In this document: positions 52,464-62,764 of the stretch, piece by piece
Position numbering within the stretch: the first letter of the stretch is position 1
How the letters are laid out: each line of letters opens with the position of its first letter
NCBI GenBank assembly: GCA_030248135.1
Contig: JASANC010001631.1
Coordinates: 1 to 64,000 of the forward strand
Direction: 5' to 3'
From: Theristus sp. LFF4_11
Taxonomy: Eukaryota; Nematoda; Chromadorea; Monhysterida; Xyalidae
DNA length: 64,000 bases
The notes under the pieces: model-generated
The model's database searches: none
What the model saw: the letters and a program-made list of their open reading frames with translations, nothing else
What the model was told of the DNA's origin: nothing
Made by a program: the position numbers and the translations under genes

Positions 52464-55282
52464 ATGACTGTACTCGGCGCTGATTGGGCGAAAGTGCTGC
52501 AAGACGCACTGGCACAGCCGGTCGTCGTGGCATCTGCCGCCTTGGTTTGCGTGCTGCTGCTCGTTGCGGCCGCATTTATGGCATTTGCACGACGCAACAA
52601 ACTCAATTGGTCAGGCTCATAAATGCGTTTGCAATGCAACGGATAACGTTTCACTGCGGGTTTTCCACCGAAAGCTTCGCAGTTTTTTTTTTGTTCCTGA
52701 AACTGTCCAACAGTTGAACAAAGAAAACTGCAGCGTTCAAGGATCAGATTCAATTTTGTAACGTCAAATTTGCTTTCAGTCAGAACTGCAAACGTTTTCA
52801 ACTGAACGGAACGTGAGTAAATTTGCAGGTACGAGAAAAACGTGCTCGAGATTGCGAAGCAGCGGCCAGCGACGGTCGTACGCAAGCAGATCCGTCGCAA
52901 CAGCACGCTCGACTCAGTTGACATTGAGAGCGAGCTGGTGCTGACGTCCACGATCGTGGCTGCTGCTGCTGTCGTGCCAAGGTGCGTGCCAAGTTGGCAT
53001 AGTGATCCACGAACAGAGCAGTAATAATAGAACTAGCAGAACAAAGGTACAAGTGGAGGCGACTCGCACCAAAACCGAAACGCTGCCCAGTTCGTTTAGT
53101 ATAGCATGGACTTGGAATTCGGGGCTACAGACTTTTTTACAAGTTTTCGTAGGTCTACATTCAGACTGCTAGTCAACCGTGATGCCTGTTGATTTTTGAT
53201 TGGTTTTTCAACAAAACTTCTTTGCAGACCGATTTTGATCGAGCCAGCAGTTCGGCGTGAGTGCCGCATGCACCGTGACAGGACGGGCAGCCAATTGTCA
53301 ACGGCGACTGCGTGGGGCAGCTCCATGATGGCACCGACCAGCCCAAGGGCACTGCCACCGCCAGGCACGCCAAATGGCGCCGCAATGTTGCAAGGTTCAT
53401 GGGCATTGTTGCAATGTGCACTCAAACTATAAAACGGTCCAGATTGAACACTTGAAGTTGGGCCAACGGTTATGGACCAAATTTAGTCAGTTCCGTTTTT
53501 GTTTGAGTGTGTTTGAGAGATGTTCTTGGGATGTTTTTTACATGTTTTTGGGATAAAATGTTGCGTGGATCTGTGCAAAGAGTTAACAAACAATAAACAC
53601 CAATTTTGTGTTCAGTGCAAGCCCCTCCATATCGCACTCGAAGCGCCTCTGCCGGCAACTTGAAAGACATTGAATTCACAGTACCAAAACACCAGCATCA
53701 ACAGAAATCGATGTTTCGGGAACTGAACACGCAACAGATCAACCGCGAGCTGTACGATCACAGGGTGTGCCTCTCGTTTCACTCTGCGTTTATTCAGTTA
53801 AAAATGTCGCATGAGGCATAATTGAGCTGCTTCAGACTTTTCAATGTTCGGCAATGGTATTTTGCGTTTCATTACAATTACCGTTGTCAAGGGATTTAAA
53901 AAATGAAATTTCAAGTTTATTGGCCAGCCCATTTCAGCAAGACTCTGCCGCGTCGCACGACGCTGAGCTGCTTGGTGAATGCGGCAGTTTGAACGTGTCC
54001 TTGGCACACGATCCATCGCTGTCGTTGATGCTTGTTCGTCTCGTGCAAGCCCGTGAGTTGATCTCACTGAGAAACGGCGATCCCCCGAATCCGTACTGTC
54101 GTGTCACCCTGTCGCTGCCCCACCAAGGCACCACGAAACGACAGACGCAACAAGGCCGTGTGTACAAACAGACCGATTCGCCCGATATGGCCGATGAATT
54201 CTATTTTGATGTTGGTTGATTTCGGTCAAATTTTGATAAAAAAGGCTTTGATTTTGACGTCCCCTTGTGTTTAATTCGCTCTCAGGTTCCAACTTCAAAT
54301 TTGACGGACTGCAAGCTGGAAGTGATGGTGTATGACTACGATGCGTGTTCGGTGGATGACTGCATCGGCTACTGCTGGCTGTCGCTGAGCAGACTCGAGA
54401 TCAGCAACGACGTCGCACAGCCAACCGCCTTCTGGGCCGAGATTCTGCCGGTCGATTGTGGAAAGGTGCTCAGAAACATGCAAATCTGAAAAATAATTTT
54501 TAGCATTCGTGCCAAAAAAAACGATAATCGCTTTTCTTTGGTGATGATATAGATTTGACGATTGATCTACTAATAGCGTGATTTGAAATGCAGAATCAGT
54601 GTTTTTCCTTGAGGACAACCATGGCGAAGTATTACTGTCGATCACGTATTTGAACAAAGCACAGCGTCTGACGGTCAATATTTTCAAGGCACGCAATTTG
54701 GTGCAACTGTCCGAATGTTTCGATGCACTTGGTCTGTTGCTCTGTTGAAAAACATGCACGAGAAAGTACAAAATTCAACATCTCTCTTTTCAATTTAGCG
54801 CCAGCGATCCGAGTGACACTGAACATCGCTGGAAAACGAGCGAAAAAGAAGAAAACTGGCACTAAGAAAGGCACGACGCACCCGACCTACAACGAGGCGA
54901 TTGTGTTCAACATTCCAAAGAACTCACTTTGTGACATCACGCTCGAAATTGAAGTAATTTTTTTTCATCTGTTTTCTATTTTTTAAACTTACAGGTTAGG
55001 CCAACCAAAGCAACTCAGCCAAAGGCAAACTTCAGTACAAACTCCTCTATACTTATGAGCGAAATCAAACATCAGCAAAGCATGTGCATTCAGGCTCTGC
55101 ACGATGGCGGCACATTCAGTGGCTACAAATGCATTGGCCAAATGCACCTTCGACTGACCGACTACAAGGATCTGTGGAGGGCCATGATTCACGGTGAGAA
55201 CACTCAGGCCCGCTGGTATGCACTCGAGAAACCGCCGATGCTCGCGGGCAGCCTCAGGACACCGCCGCCGCGGCAGAAGTGA
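52464..55282 (+). CDS. synaptotagmin-like protein: N-terminal membrane anchor and two C2 domains, nine exons
   Basis: Exons 52464-52609, 52829-52981, 53228-53394, 53616-53764, 53938-54210, 54286-54465, 54614-54731, 54799-54953 and 54995-55282 agree in phase, giving 542 residues. A short luminal N-terminus precedes one helix (VVVASAALVCVLLLVAAAF, about 20-40) and a basic stop-transfer sequence. A linker of about 170 residues follows. C2A (about 217-350) contains GSLNVSL, LMLVRLVQARELISL, YCRVTLSLP and VMVYDYDACSVDDCIG. C2B (about 357-520) contains GEVLLSITYL, LTVNIFKARNLVQL, HPTYNEAIVFNIP, IGQMHLRL and ARWYALE. This is the synaptotagmin plan for vesicle trafficking. The first Ca2+-loop aspartates of C2A (RNGDPPNPY) and of C2B (SECFDALG) deviate, so Ca2+ binding is probably weak or lost. 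The subfamily is not assigned. Confidence 0.85.
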
Positions 55283-55990
55283 TCGGGGCAAATGGGCTGA
55301 AAAGGGAAAAGGGAAAGGTGAAACTGAAAATGCAGCTTTGTAAACAAATGTGTGTGTGCACTCGCACATATATGAACCGATTGCGTCAAAGCTTTTACTG
55401 CTTTTATTGTTATGTACAGTCGTTGCAAAAACTCATGAAATTAACTAGGTTTGATATGGGGTCGGATTTGATATTTGATTTACTCATTTGTCGGAAACAA
55501 TGTAAATTTGGTCCCCCGTCGTCGCCTGGGTGATAGCGCGTTAGTCTCTTCGGGGGATCGATGTGTTCGGGGGATCGAGCGAGCCCCGCCGAGGGGTGTA
55601 TGGTGCGCGTTTCTGTGGTAGCTCAAGTTAAAAACATCACCTAAATTACTGCTTGTTCGTTACCTTTCTTATTTCCTGTGGAGAAAAGGCTTTTAAATCT
55701 ACGATGTACGATGAAATCCAAGCTTCATTTATTTACATTTATTATACCCTTAACTAACAAGCAAAAGAAATACGCGACCAAGCAGTCATCATCATCAACC
55801 AAAAGCATTTACAAAAGGTTGGTGACTTCGTGCTGTTTTCTCAACTGCACTTCAGTTGCTTTTGCTGCAACCTGCATTGCGAATTGTATTTTCAAACGTT
55901 TCATTTCCAAGCAACAAATAATGTAGGTCGTATAACTTCAACACGATTAACAGCGCACGTGTATTGCTATTGCGCGGTATCTAATTGAAG
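55283..55990. other. intergenic; tRNA/SINE-like patch
   Basis: 55526-55605 has TGGGTGATAGCGCGTTAGTC (A-box-like) and two GTTCGGGGGATCGA-like copies (partly B-box-like). It may be a decayed tRNA-derived SINE. Otherwise nothing seen. Confidence 0.3.
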
Positions 55991-56532
55991 ATGCAAAAGC
56001 CGGGTGTTCGTGTGCGCTACATCAACCGCACCACCGAGTATTACGTCCGTCCGAACGACAGAGAAAACGAGGTGTATGTGCGCGTGAAGGACGACGAACT
56101 GGTCGACAGACGCAGTACGAGCAGCAAACATCGTTGTTTCGCCCACAGTTGAACTTTTTGGTTTGCATAGTCGCAAAAAACGGAATGTATCATCGGTTGT
56201 ACTCTAAAAATTTCAACCCAAACCATCATCTACCCATTGGCGAACCGCAGCCGATTCTTAACGTGTAGTTTTTTGGATCACCTACAACGAAACTCGCCGT
56301 ATACAATGTGTTATAAGCCGATGTTGGATATGTGGCGCCAGATTGAGCGCTCGTTGACCGTGCACCAGCACACAAACGAACAGCTGTTTCTGTGCGTACA
56401 GAGCACCTCGACCGGGGTCAGCACTTTGTGCGCAGCGTGGTCATTGCGATCTTGACGTTCATGCTTGGCGTTGCCACCGGAGTCGCGGTGTACTACGTCG
56501 CAAATGCGTTCATTACGTTTGTGAATTTATGA
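55991..56532 (+). CDS. unidentified small single-pass membrane protein, about three exons
   Basis: Likely exons are 55991-56101 (MQKPGVRVRYINRTTEYYV to KDDEL), 56171-56264 (SQKTECIIGCTLKISTQT to RFLT) and about 56369-56532, all phase-consistent. The last ends with a strong hydrophobic segment VVIAILTFMLGVATGVAVYY close to the C-terminus, preceded by TEHLDRGQHFVRS, so the protein is tail-anchored or single-pass. The third exon's acceptor could be 56369 or 56384. I do not recognise the family. The TGA stop overlaps an ATG (ATGA at 56529-56532) that may begin the next gene. Confidence 0.5.
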
Positions 56533-57603
56533 ATCATGAAAATAGCGTGAGTGTCTGGATTAAAAAAGGCGATTTCTAATTTTAACATACCGTATTCAGT
56601 TGTTTATAACTCGGGTTATGTTCAAACGTATCGTAAAGTTTTTGGTGTCAAACAAATTCCCGACGTCTTATTTACAAACGCTGAAAAAGTTATAATAAGA
56701 AAATTGGTCAACGCACGACCGCGAAATTACAAAAACCAAATGCTGTGCTCTAGCTGGAACACCCTGTACTTCACGGTCGTTTCGACCAGCATAGTTCCCA
56801 TTGTGCAGTGCCTCCAAGCCGTCTGGTCCATTCTGCGTGCCGTCAACCGATCGCTGTTTTTATTTGTTCAAGAAATCAAAACGCACATTCTGGTCGTTGG
56901 CGAAGGGGAAACTCAAAATCAATCCAACAAAATTCTGTCAAGACCAGATTGTGACGACTGCATTGCTGCTGTGGACCAGCGAAGTGGAAGTCGACTACAT
57001 CAGAGCGATCTGTAAGTCGCAATCAACATAAACGCCAAAACACTTGTTGCAACAATAAGCAAACGTTCCGAAGGCTAATTTCAGTGGAGGAGGAGCTCGG
57101 CGGCGGCGAGCGTGGCGCTGCGTTCACTGGGCTGTACCGAGTGGGCACATTGGAGCGGCTGGTTTGGTTGGACGGACGCCACGGCTGGCAGGCCCACATG
57201 CCGCTGGCGACGGTCGCACATGCAGAGGCTGCACATTGCATTGCACACGGCGAACGATGCCACACCGTGCAGAGGACACACACCGGTCAGTGGGGACACG
57301 TGCGTGCTGGACGTTTTGGCTTCACACACTTTTCACGAGATGATCTGTGTGGTTTCGGCGACCCATTGCGTTTTCATCATTTGTTTGAGAGCTACATAAG
57401 ATTGGACACCACAGATGCGCATGTTTGCAGGCATGTTTCTGACGTGCCATTCGTGTGCCAACATCACACTGCAGCACAGTCGATTCAGACAAACCGCGCT
57501 GGCGTGCCAAGGCTCTTCACGCGACGCACTCAATTGGCCCATGAGGCAACTTCATTTTTATGGTGAACCGTTTCCAAGCGCCAAAAAGCAACAAAAACAG
57601 TGA
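56529..57603 (+). CDS. unidentified conserved-looking protein, four exons
   Basis: Exons 56529-56546 (MNHENS), 56795-57011, 57085-57285 and 57431-57603 join in phase, giving 202 residues. Exon 2 reads CFYLFKKSKRTFWSLAKGKL, then INPTKFCQDQIVTTALLLW and EVEVDYIRAI. Exon 3 is LEEELGGGERGAAFTGLYRV through RLVWLDGRHGWQAHMP. Exon 4 is GMFLTCHSCANITLQHSRFR followed by QTALACQGSSRDALNWPMRQ and LHFYGEP, with a Lys/Gln tail. The codon phases and dense hydrophobic/charged pattern indicate a real gene, but I cannot name the family. The six-codon first exon is the weakest part; the true start could be elsewhere. It is adjacent to, and in the same direction as, the gene before it. Confidence 0.55.
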
Positions 57604-58418
57604 TGAATGTTGAAATTCTTTCACTCGGTCAAAAAAAGACGAGACACGGTTCACATAACCGCTACATTGTGCAAGTGTCACGCTGGTAAATCATTATCAT
57701 GATCGTGCATGATCCTTGATACGTCTTTTTACTATTGTGGATTTATTTAAGCGTGTCCGGATTAAAATGACGTCATTTGCTTTAAAAATGCCCGTTTGTC
57801 AAAGTACAGACACTAAAATGTCAGTTTGGTGTGACTGATTCGACATTCACCATTTGTTTACGGGAAGAAATCGGCTAAACAGAAAATCTGCTTACTGTGA
57901 ACGGCAAGCGCATGTTTGGCGGCACATGACGTCATTTCAGTGGGACACGTTTAAAAAATTAGGTCATACAAAAACGGTGGTTGTCTAAAGACAAGGTACG
58001 TCTCTTATATAATCAAGAAAAGTCTCTTGACCACATAAAACACATACCTTACGTGGTCAAGAGAATCTCTTGGTCGCATAAACGACGTCAGATATGGTGG
58101 GCACTGTACGTGTTCAAAAAAAGTCTGATCTTCCTTTGCTAAGGCCAAATAAACAATGATGTCCCTTGTGTCCGTTCATGGCCAGTAGCGTTGCTTGAAA
58201 TACTGCGTGAAACGTTGCCCGTTGTTTTTATCAGTGGTCTTATTTCTTTTGGTGGTTTCATATTCATTTTGAACTGCAATGAGTATGTTTTCGTGATAAT
58301 TTATAGTTACGTTTTGCACAGAGTTTTCTGAACTTGGTTGTACTGTGTTGATCTTTACCAACGACATCTACCGCGTCTTCAATGCCGGTTCAGCTTCAAA
58401 GCGCAATGCCCAATGGTG
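57604..58418. other. intergenic; dispersed repeat and a 12-bp-stem hairpin
   Basis: 57727-57799 repeats 37045-37113. At 58023-58064 a 12-bp perfect stem (TCTCTTGACCAC / GTGGTCAAGAGA) encloses an 18-base loop. No gene seen. Confidence 0.5.
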
Positions 58419-61400
58419 TCAGTTCCTCTGAGCGAGCCAGCGGCCGTATCGCGGCCTACAATCGGCCCCCTGAATCCACCAGTCGTGAACGGACGTGCGA
58501 TCGGTGCGAGCAGTCGGTGCGCGTGTCGCCAGCCGTCGGCACAACTGACACAAGGCCGCCTGGCCATTCTCTGTCCACGTGACGACGCTGTGCGTGCGGT
58601 GCCACCGGAAGTACTCAAAATAGGCGCTGCGGTTGCTCATGAGATACTCAAGATGAGCGGCGAGTTCGCGCACGCTGCGGAAGGCGTCGGCGGCGACGTA
58701 GCTGCCGTTGGGCGCCAGCGGTCTGTACACGTGCGCGCTGAGCACGATCGGCACCAGCAGATTCGCGTACGCCCGGTAGAAGAGTTTCTCGGTGACGTAG
58801 TCGCGGCAGACGCTGTTCTCGAGCGCCAGGTAGAACCAGTAGCGTCGACGGAGCACGGCGTCGCAGAGGCGTTCGTGCGCGCGTGGGCACGTCAAGTTGC
58901 CGCAGCTGAAAACGCACGTTTACGGCTGGACACTTGAGTTGCAAATTGGTGCCCAGTACATTGGTGCCTGATAAATAAGGCACTCCGCGTTTTCGCAATC
59001 AAAGCGAGACTAATTCAAGGCTGGAAGTTGTTTTTCAAGAGTGCCGAATTTGTTTCTTAATCGTGTGTGCAAGGGGCAAAGAGTGAACAGAACAAAGCAC
59101 AGAAAAACCAATTTTAATTGGTTTTTATTTTAATTTTAAATTTAAATTAAAAAAAACACGTAGTTTTAGACACAGAAATGGATTTCTAAGTGTCTTTTTG
59201 TATTTCATTCAAATTTCCCGTGCTCCTTGCACACTGAAAAAGCTGCCATGTTTAGTAGGCCATGCCGTGGTGCTGATGCGGCGTAGAAAACCAGAAAGAG
59301 AACGTGTAGAAGCGTGCCTGCCTGCGTCTCTAGATTTGGCTTGCGATTGCGCGATACACTGAAGGCAACAGTTTGTCGCTCAGGAAAAGTCTTTTTAACG
59401 AAATCCACCAAACGTACGTGCCATAGACGTCCACTTTGATGTGCCTCTGCAGCGCCAGCACAAACTCGTCGCGTTCACTGGGCGTGTGGCAGTTGGACAC
59501 AAACCAAGCAACCGGTGTCTCGCGTGTCAGCGTCAGATTCTGCAACTGCTTCAGAGTTCTGTTGTAGTGAAGCTCACCGCTTTCAGAGGATCTGCAAAAG
59601 AAGTCGAATTTTCTGCAGCTTTGGTGATACTAAACTGGCTAAAATCAATTTTTCTGTTGCCCTACCGCGGTTGCGTGGCTGCGTACGGCCACGGAATATC
59701 CGAATCTAGTCGATATGTCATGGTCCAGTTGAAAAACGCACTCAGGTTTGTCTTCAACAACATCGAGTTGCCGGTGTGATGCGGCGACTCGAGCAGAAAG
59801 AACACGTATCGCTGCGAGTGGTGGCGAATGGAGGGCAGCATCTGCGGGCGTGCTTTCATGTCGCGAAAGTGGAACACGACGGCGTGCGCGTCGCCCGTGT
59901 AGTTGCGATCGCGCGTCACCACACAACGCTCGCGCACGTCGCACGACGGTCGTGATGAGTGCCACAGTTTCTGTGCAACAAACGCATGCATGCAGTCACG
60001 AGAGACAACCACGATTGTGCGGCGGTCTGCTGCGCACACTGAACATCAGTTGGCAATGTAGCACCGCAAATGGAATGGCAGACGCGCGGTGTTGCACCAG
60101 ACCGTGCGATGTTCTGCTTTGGTGTGTGTGAATGGCTCACTGGACTGCCAACCGATCCGAGCTGCTGTGTGTGACGACCGGTGGACGACGTTGGGTTTTT
60201 TTACTTTTTACTTTACTTTACTTTTACTAAATTAAAACGACTTCACTTTTATTAAAACGACGACGAAAGACGACAGAAATAAAAAGAAACAAAATGGCAC
60301 GAACGGCACATGCTGAACTCATAAAACACAGCACTTTTATAATGTACAAGAACAAATCAAAGAAAAATAGCTTAACAAAGATATAAGAAAACCGTTGAGC
60401 ATCTAGGAAAAAAGTAGATGAGCATTGGAAGTCAAGCGCTTTGTCAGAAGCAGCTCACCGTAAACCCGGCTTTGTGTGAGAGTGCAGACACGAAGGCTAA
60501 AGTAGGACATTACAGTACCCTACTCCCCATACGGAGCGCCCTCGCGACGTCACTCTCCCTACGCAGCCGAGTGTCTGGTGCACTGCCTGACCTGGGCACC
60601 TGCTTCCACTCATTTCAAAACTCCTAAATGCTCCAACTCAAACGGATAAACTGAAATTGAATCACTAGGAACTCGAACTCAGAAAAACAAAGACCAACAA
60701 CTATCAAGTTCGAAAACCAAAAAAAAAACTGAACTGCCAAACTGAAAAACCTAAAAGCTATCCTGACAAACAAAAACAAAACAAAACTAAACTGTCACGA
60801 TGATTAGAAATTTTGATCACGCATTGAAGTCGAATTGCGTCGAAAACCCCAAAGAAAAACCGCCAAAACTAAAATAGAAGAAAAAGCATTAAAACAGTTC
60901 ACCCTCTCCCCACACTGAAAACGGGGGTAAAACAAAACAAATAAAACTATTACAAAACTGTTACAAATCAGCAGAAGAGTATGGCGCAACCTGCACTCTA
61001 CGTCGCAGTAACTGAGACCTTCAAATCAAAGAACCGTGGCTAACAATAAAACTTCTACTGCGCTTCACTGCGCCACAACCAAACTTCTCCTCGCAGCCTT
61101 CTTCAGCAACACCACCACAGCCAATCACGTTTTTGATCACGGAGGCCGTCCTCCGTTCGGTTTGAGTCTCGGAGACCGAAATAACTCCGTATCGGTTTGA
61201 GTCACGGAGACCGAAAATAACTCCGACCAACCAAATCTCCGCTGCGGCGTTTCGGCTTTCTCGAAAGCTGCCCTCGGCGAAACCCGGCCGTGCCATAGAT
61301 CGACGCCGTCTCAGCTCGCATGCCGCCACAACTCCAGCCACCGTGCCTCCGTTCCATGCGACGTTCTGCCAGCCACTGGTGCGCCCGCCACTCCGCTGAT

Positions 61401-62707
61401 CTGCCTCGGCGACAGTCGGCGACACGTGAAGACGCGCAGCACGCCACCACCTCTCGTCAACGCTGACCCTCCATGGCCTTTCTGCACTGACCCTCCATGG
61501 TCTCGGTGCACGCGACGTCGCCACCCAGCATTGTCTCGGCGGGACCTCCACTGCGATGTTCTGCTTTGGTGTGTGTGAATGGCTCACTGGACTGCCAACC
61601 GATCCGAGCTGCTGTGTGTGACGACCGGTGGACGACGTTGGGTTTTTTTACTTTTTACTTTACTTTACTTTTACTAAATTAAAACGACTTCACTTTTATT
61701 AAAACGACGACGAAAGACGACAGAAATAAAAAGAAACAAAATGGCACGAACGGCACATGCTGAACTCATAAAACACAGCACTTTTATAATGTACAAGAAC
61801 AAATCAAAGAAAAATAGCTTAACAAAGATATAAGAAAACCGTTGAGCATCTAGGAAAAAAGTAGATGAGCATTGGAAGTCAAGCGCTTTGTCAGAAGCAG
61901 CTCACCGTAAACCCGGCTTTGTGTGAGAGTGCAGACACGAAGGCTAAAGTAGGACATTACACCGTCTCGCACGGGTGACAATACAACTCAAGCATTTCCC
62001 TCAAATTACAGAGTCCGACAAGCGAAATGTCACAACTAGGTATGCCGCCAGTGTGGCACTCTACACAACTACGCTTGTTTTCGACAAAAACTTGGATTCG
62101 CTGCCCTACGGGGATATAGCGAGCGACTGCAGGCCACCGAAACCAAAATCGGGCTGAGATCACTGGTGACCCCAGGGCAGAGCGGGGCTCAGAGGCTGTG
62201 TCCTTCACGTGGCGAAGGTATTGGCTCCACGGGATGATGAGCCGTCAGTTCCTTAAACTTTCCTGAGTTTGGTATTTTCGGGTTCCCGGAATGGTGGCCG
62301 GCGTGCTTCAAATATAATAAATTAAAAAAATCAAATAAAATATTTTTGCAACAATTCCAGACACCCCACCCGATCAGCAGCAAACCAACCTGAATCGGCA
62401 TGCCAAACATGCCGGTCCAGTCGAGGATGATGCGCACTCTGTCGGACTCGCCACCGGTGTTTTTCATCAGTGCTGCTTTCTGCCCGAGTTCACCGACACT
62501 CGTATTTGCGAGGCCGAATCGAATTCGAAGCTCGCTCGGTACACGACCGAGAAAAGAGTTGGAATCTGGCATCCAGTCGGTGGGCAACCAGTCGGTAGGA
62601 CTAAGATGGCTGCTGGTGTGCGTTGTCTGGTCTTGTATGAATAAGACGACACAACAGACCACTAGAATAACACACGTTCGAAACAAGCAGTGCAATCGTG
62701 GTGTCAT
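58419..62707 (-). CDS. alpha-1,3-fucosyltransferase (GT10), four exons
   Basis: Minus-strand exons 62707-62390, 59970-59666, 59591-59418 and 58905-58419 agree in phase and give 427 residues. The product is a type II Golgi membrane protein. A short N-terminus and a signal-anchor (CVILVVCCVVLFI) precede a stem region and the catalytic domain. Conserved GT10 blocks seen are CVVTRDRNYTGDAHAVVFH, YVFFLLESPHH, FFNWTMTYRLDSDIPWPY, PVAWFVSNCHTPSERDEF, VDVYGTCG, YWFYLALENSVCRDYVTEKL, then NLLVPIVL and GSYVAADAF. These transfer fucose from GDP-fucose to N-acetylglucosamine in glycans. An in-frame ATG at 62764 would add 19 residues. Intron 1 (2.4 kb) contains a complete 1.86-kb LTR element in the same orientation, so correct expression requires it to be spliced out. 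Confidence 0.9.
60105..60514 (-). repeat. 3' LTR of the miniature element
   Basis: 410 bp, apparently identical to 61552-61961 where compared by eye. In + orientation it begins TGCGATGTTCTGC and ends GGACATTACA. Confidence 0.92.
61021..61587 (-). CDS. gag-remnant ORF of the miniature LTR element
   Basis: An open frame of 188 codons crosses from the 5' LTR into the interior. A second frame (61511-61311) contains RDHGGSVQKGHGGSALTRGG, the same CCATGGAGGG-encoded motif as the N-terminal part of the larger element's gag. No capsid, knuckle or enzyme motif. It is probably a non-functional leftover or just the packaging region. Confidence 0.45.
   Translation of the reverse strand: MSHSHTPKQNIAVEVPPRQCWVATSRAPRPWRVSAERPWRVSVDERWWRAARLHVSPTVAEADQRSGGRTSGWQNVAWNGGTVAGVVAACELRRRRSMARPGFAEGSFRESRNAAAEIWLVGVIFGLRDSNRYGVISVSETQTERRTASVIKNVIGCGGVAEEGCEEKFGCGAVKRSRSFIVSHGSLI
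61552..61961 (-). repeat. 5' LTR of the miniature element
   Basis: 410 bp, partner of 60105-60514. The bases inside it (minus strand) are the GTGGAGGTCCCGCCGA primer-binding site. Confidence 0.92.
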
Positions 62708-62764
62708 GCGAATGGATGAAACAGCTGTTGTTTTGGGTTTCTTTACTCCCGTTTCGGAAAACAC

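Larger units (their letters stand above)
60105..61961 (-). mobile_element. miniature LTR retroelement inside the fucosyltransferase intron
   Basis: Two 410-bp LTRs (60105-60514 and 61552-61961) flank a 1037-bp interior. In the minus orientation the LTR runs TGTAATGTCC...ACATCGCA. It is followed by GTGGAGGTCCCGCCGA, the same primer-binding site as the 40-46 kb element. The polypurine tract (TATGGGGAGTAGGGTAC) precedes the 3' LTR. The flanks share CCG (ACCG/CCGT), consistent with a 4-bp duplication at an ambiguous boundary. It has no protease, RT or integrase, only a short gag-like remnant. Confidence 0.9.

Noticed and set aside
56171..56455. Reading 56171-56455 as a single uninterrupted exon
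   Set aside because: Its C-terminal part has poor composition. Switching at a GT donor near 56265 into the frame with the membrane helix gives a better protein with consistent phase.
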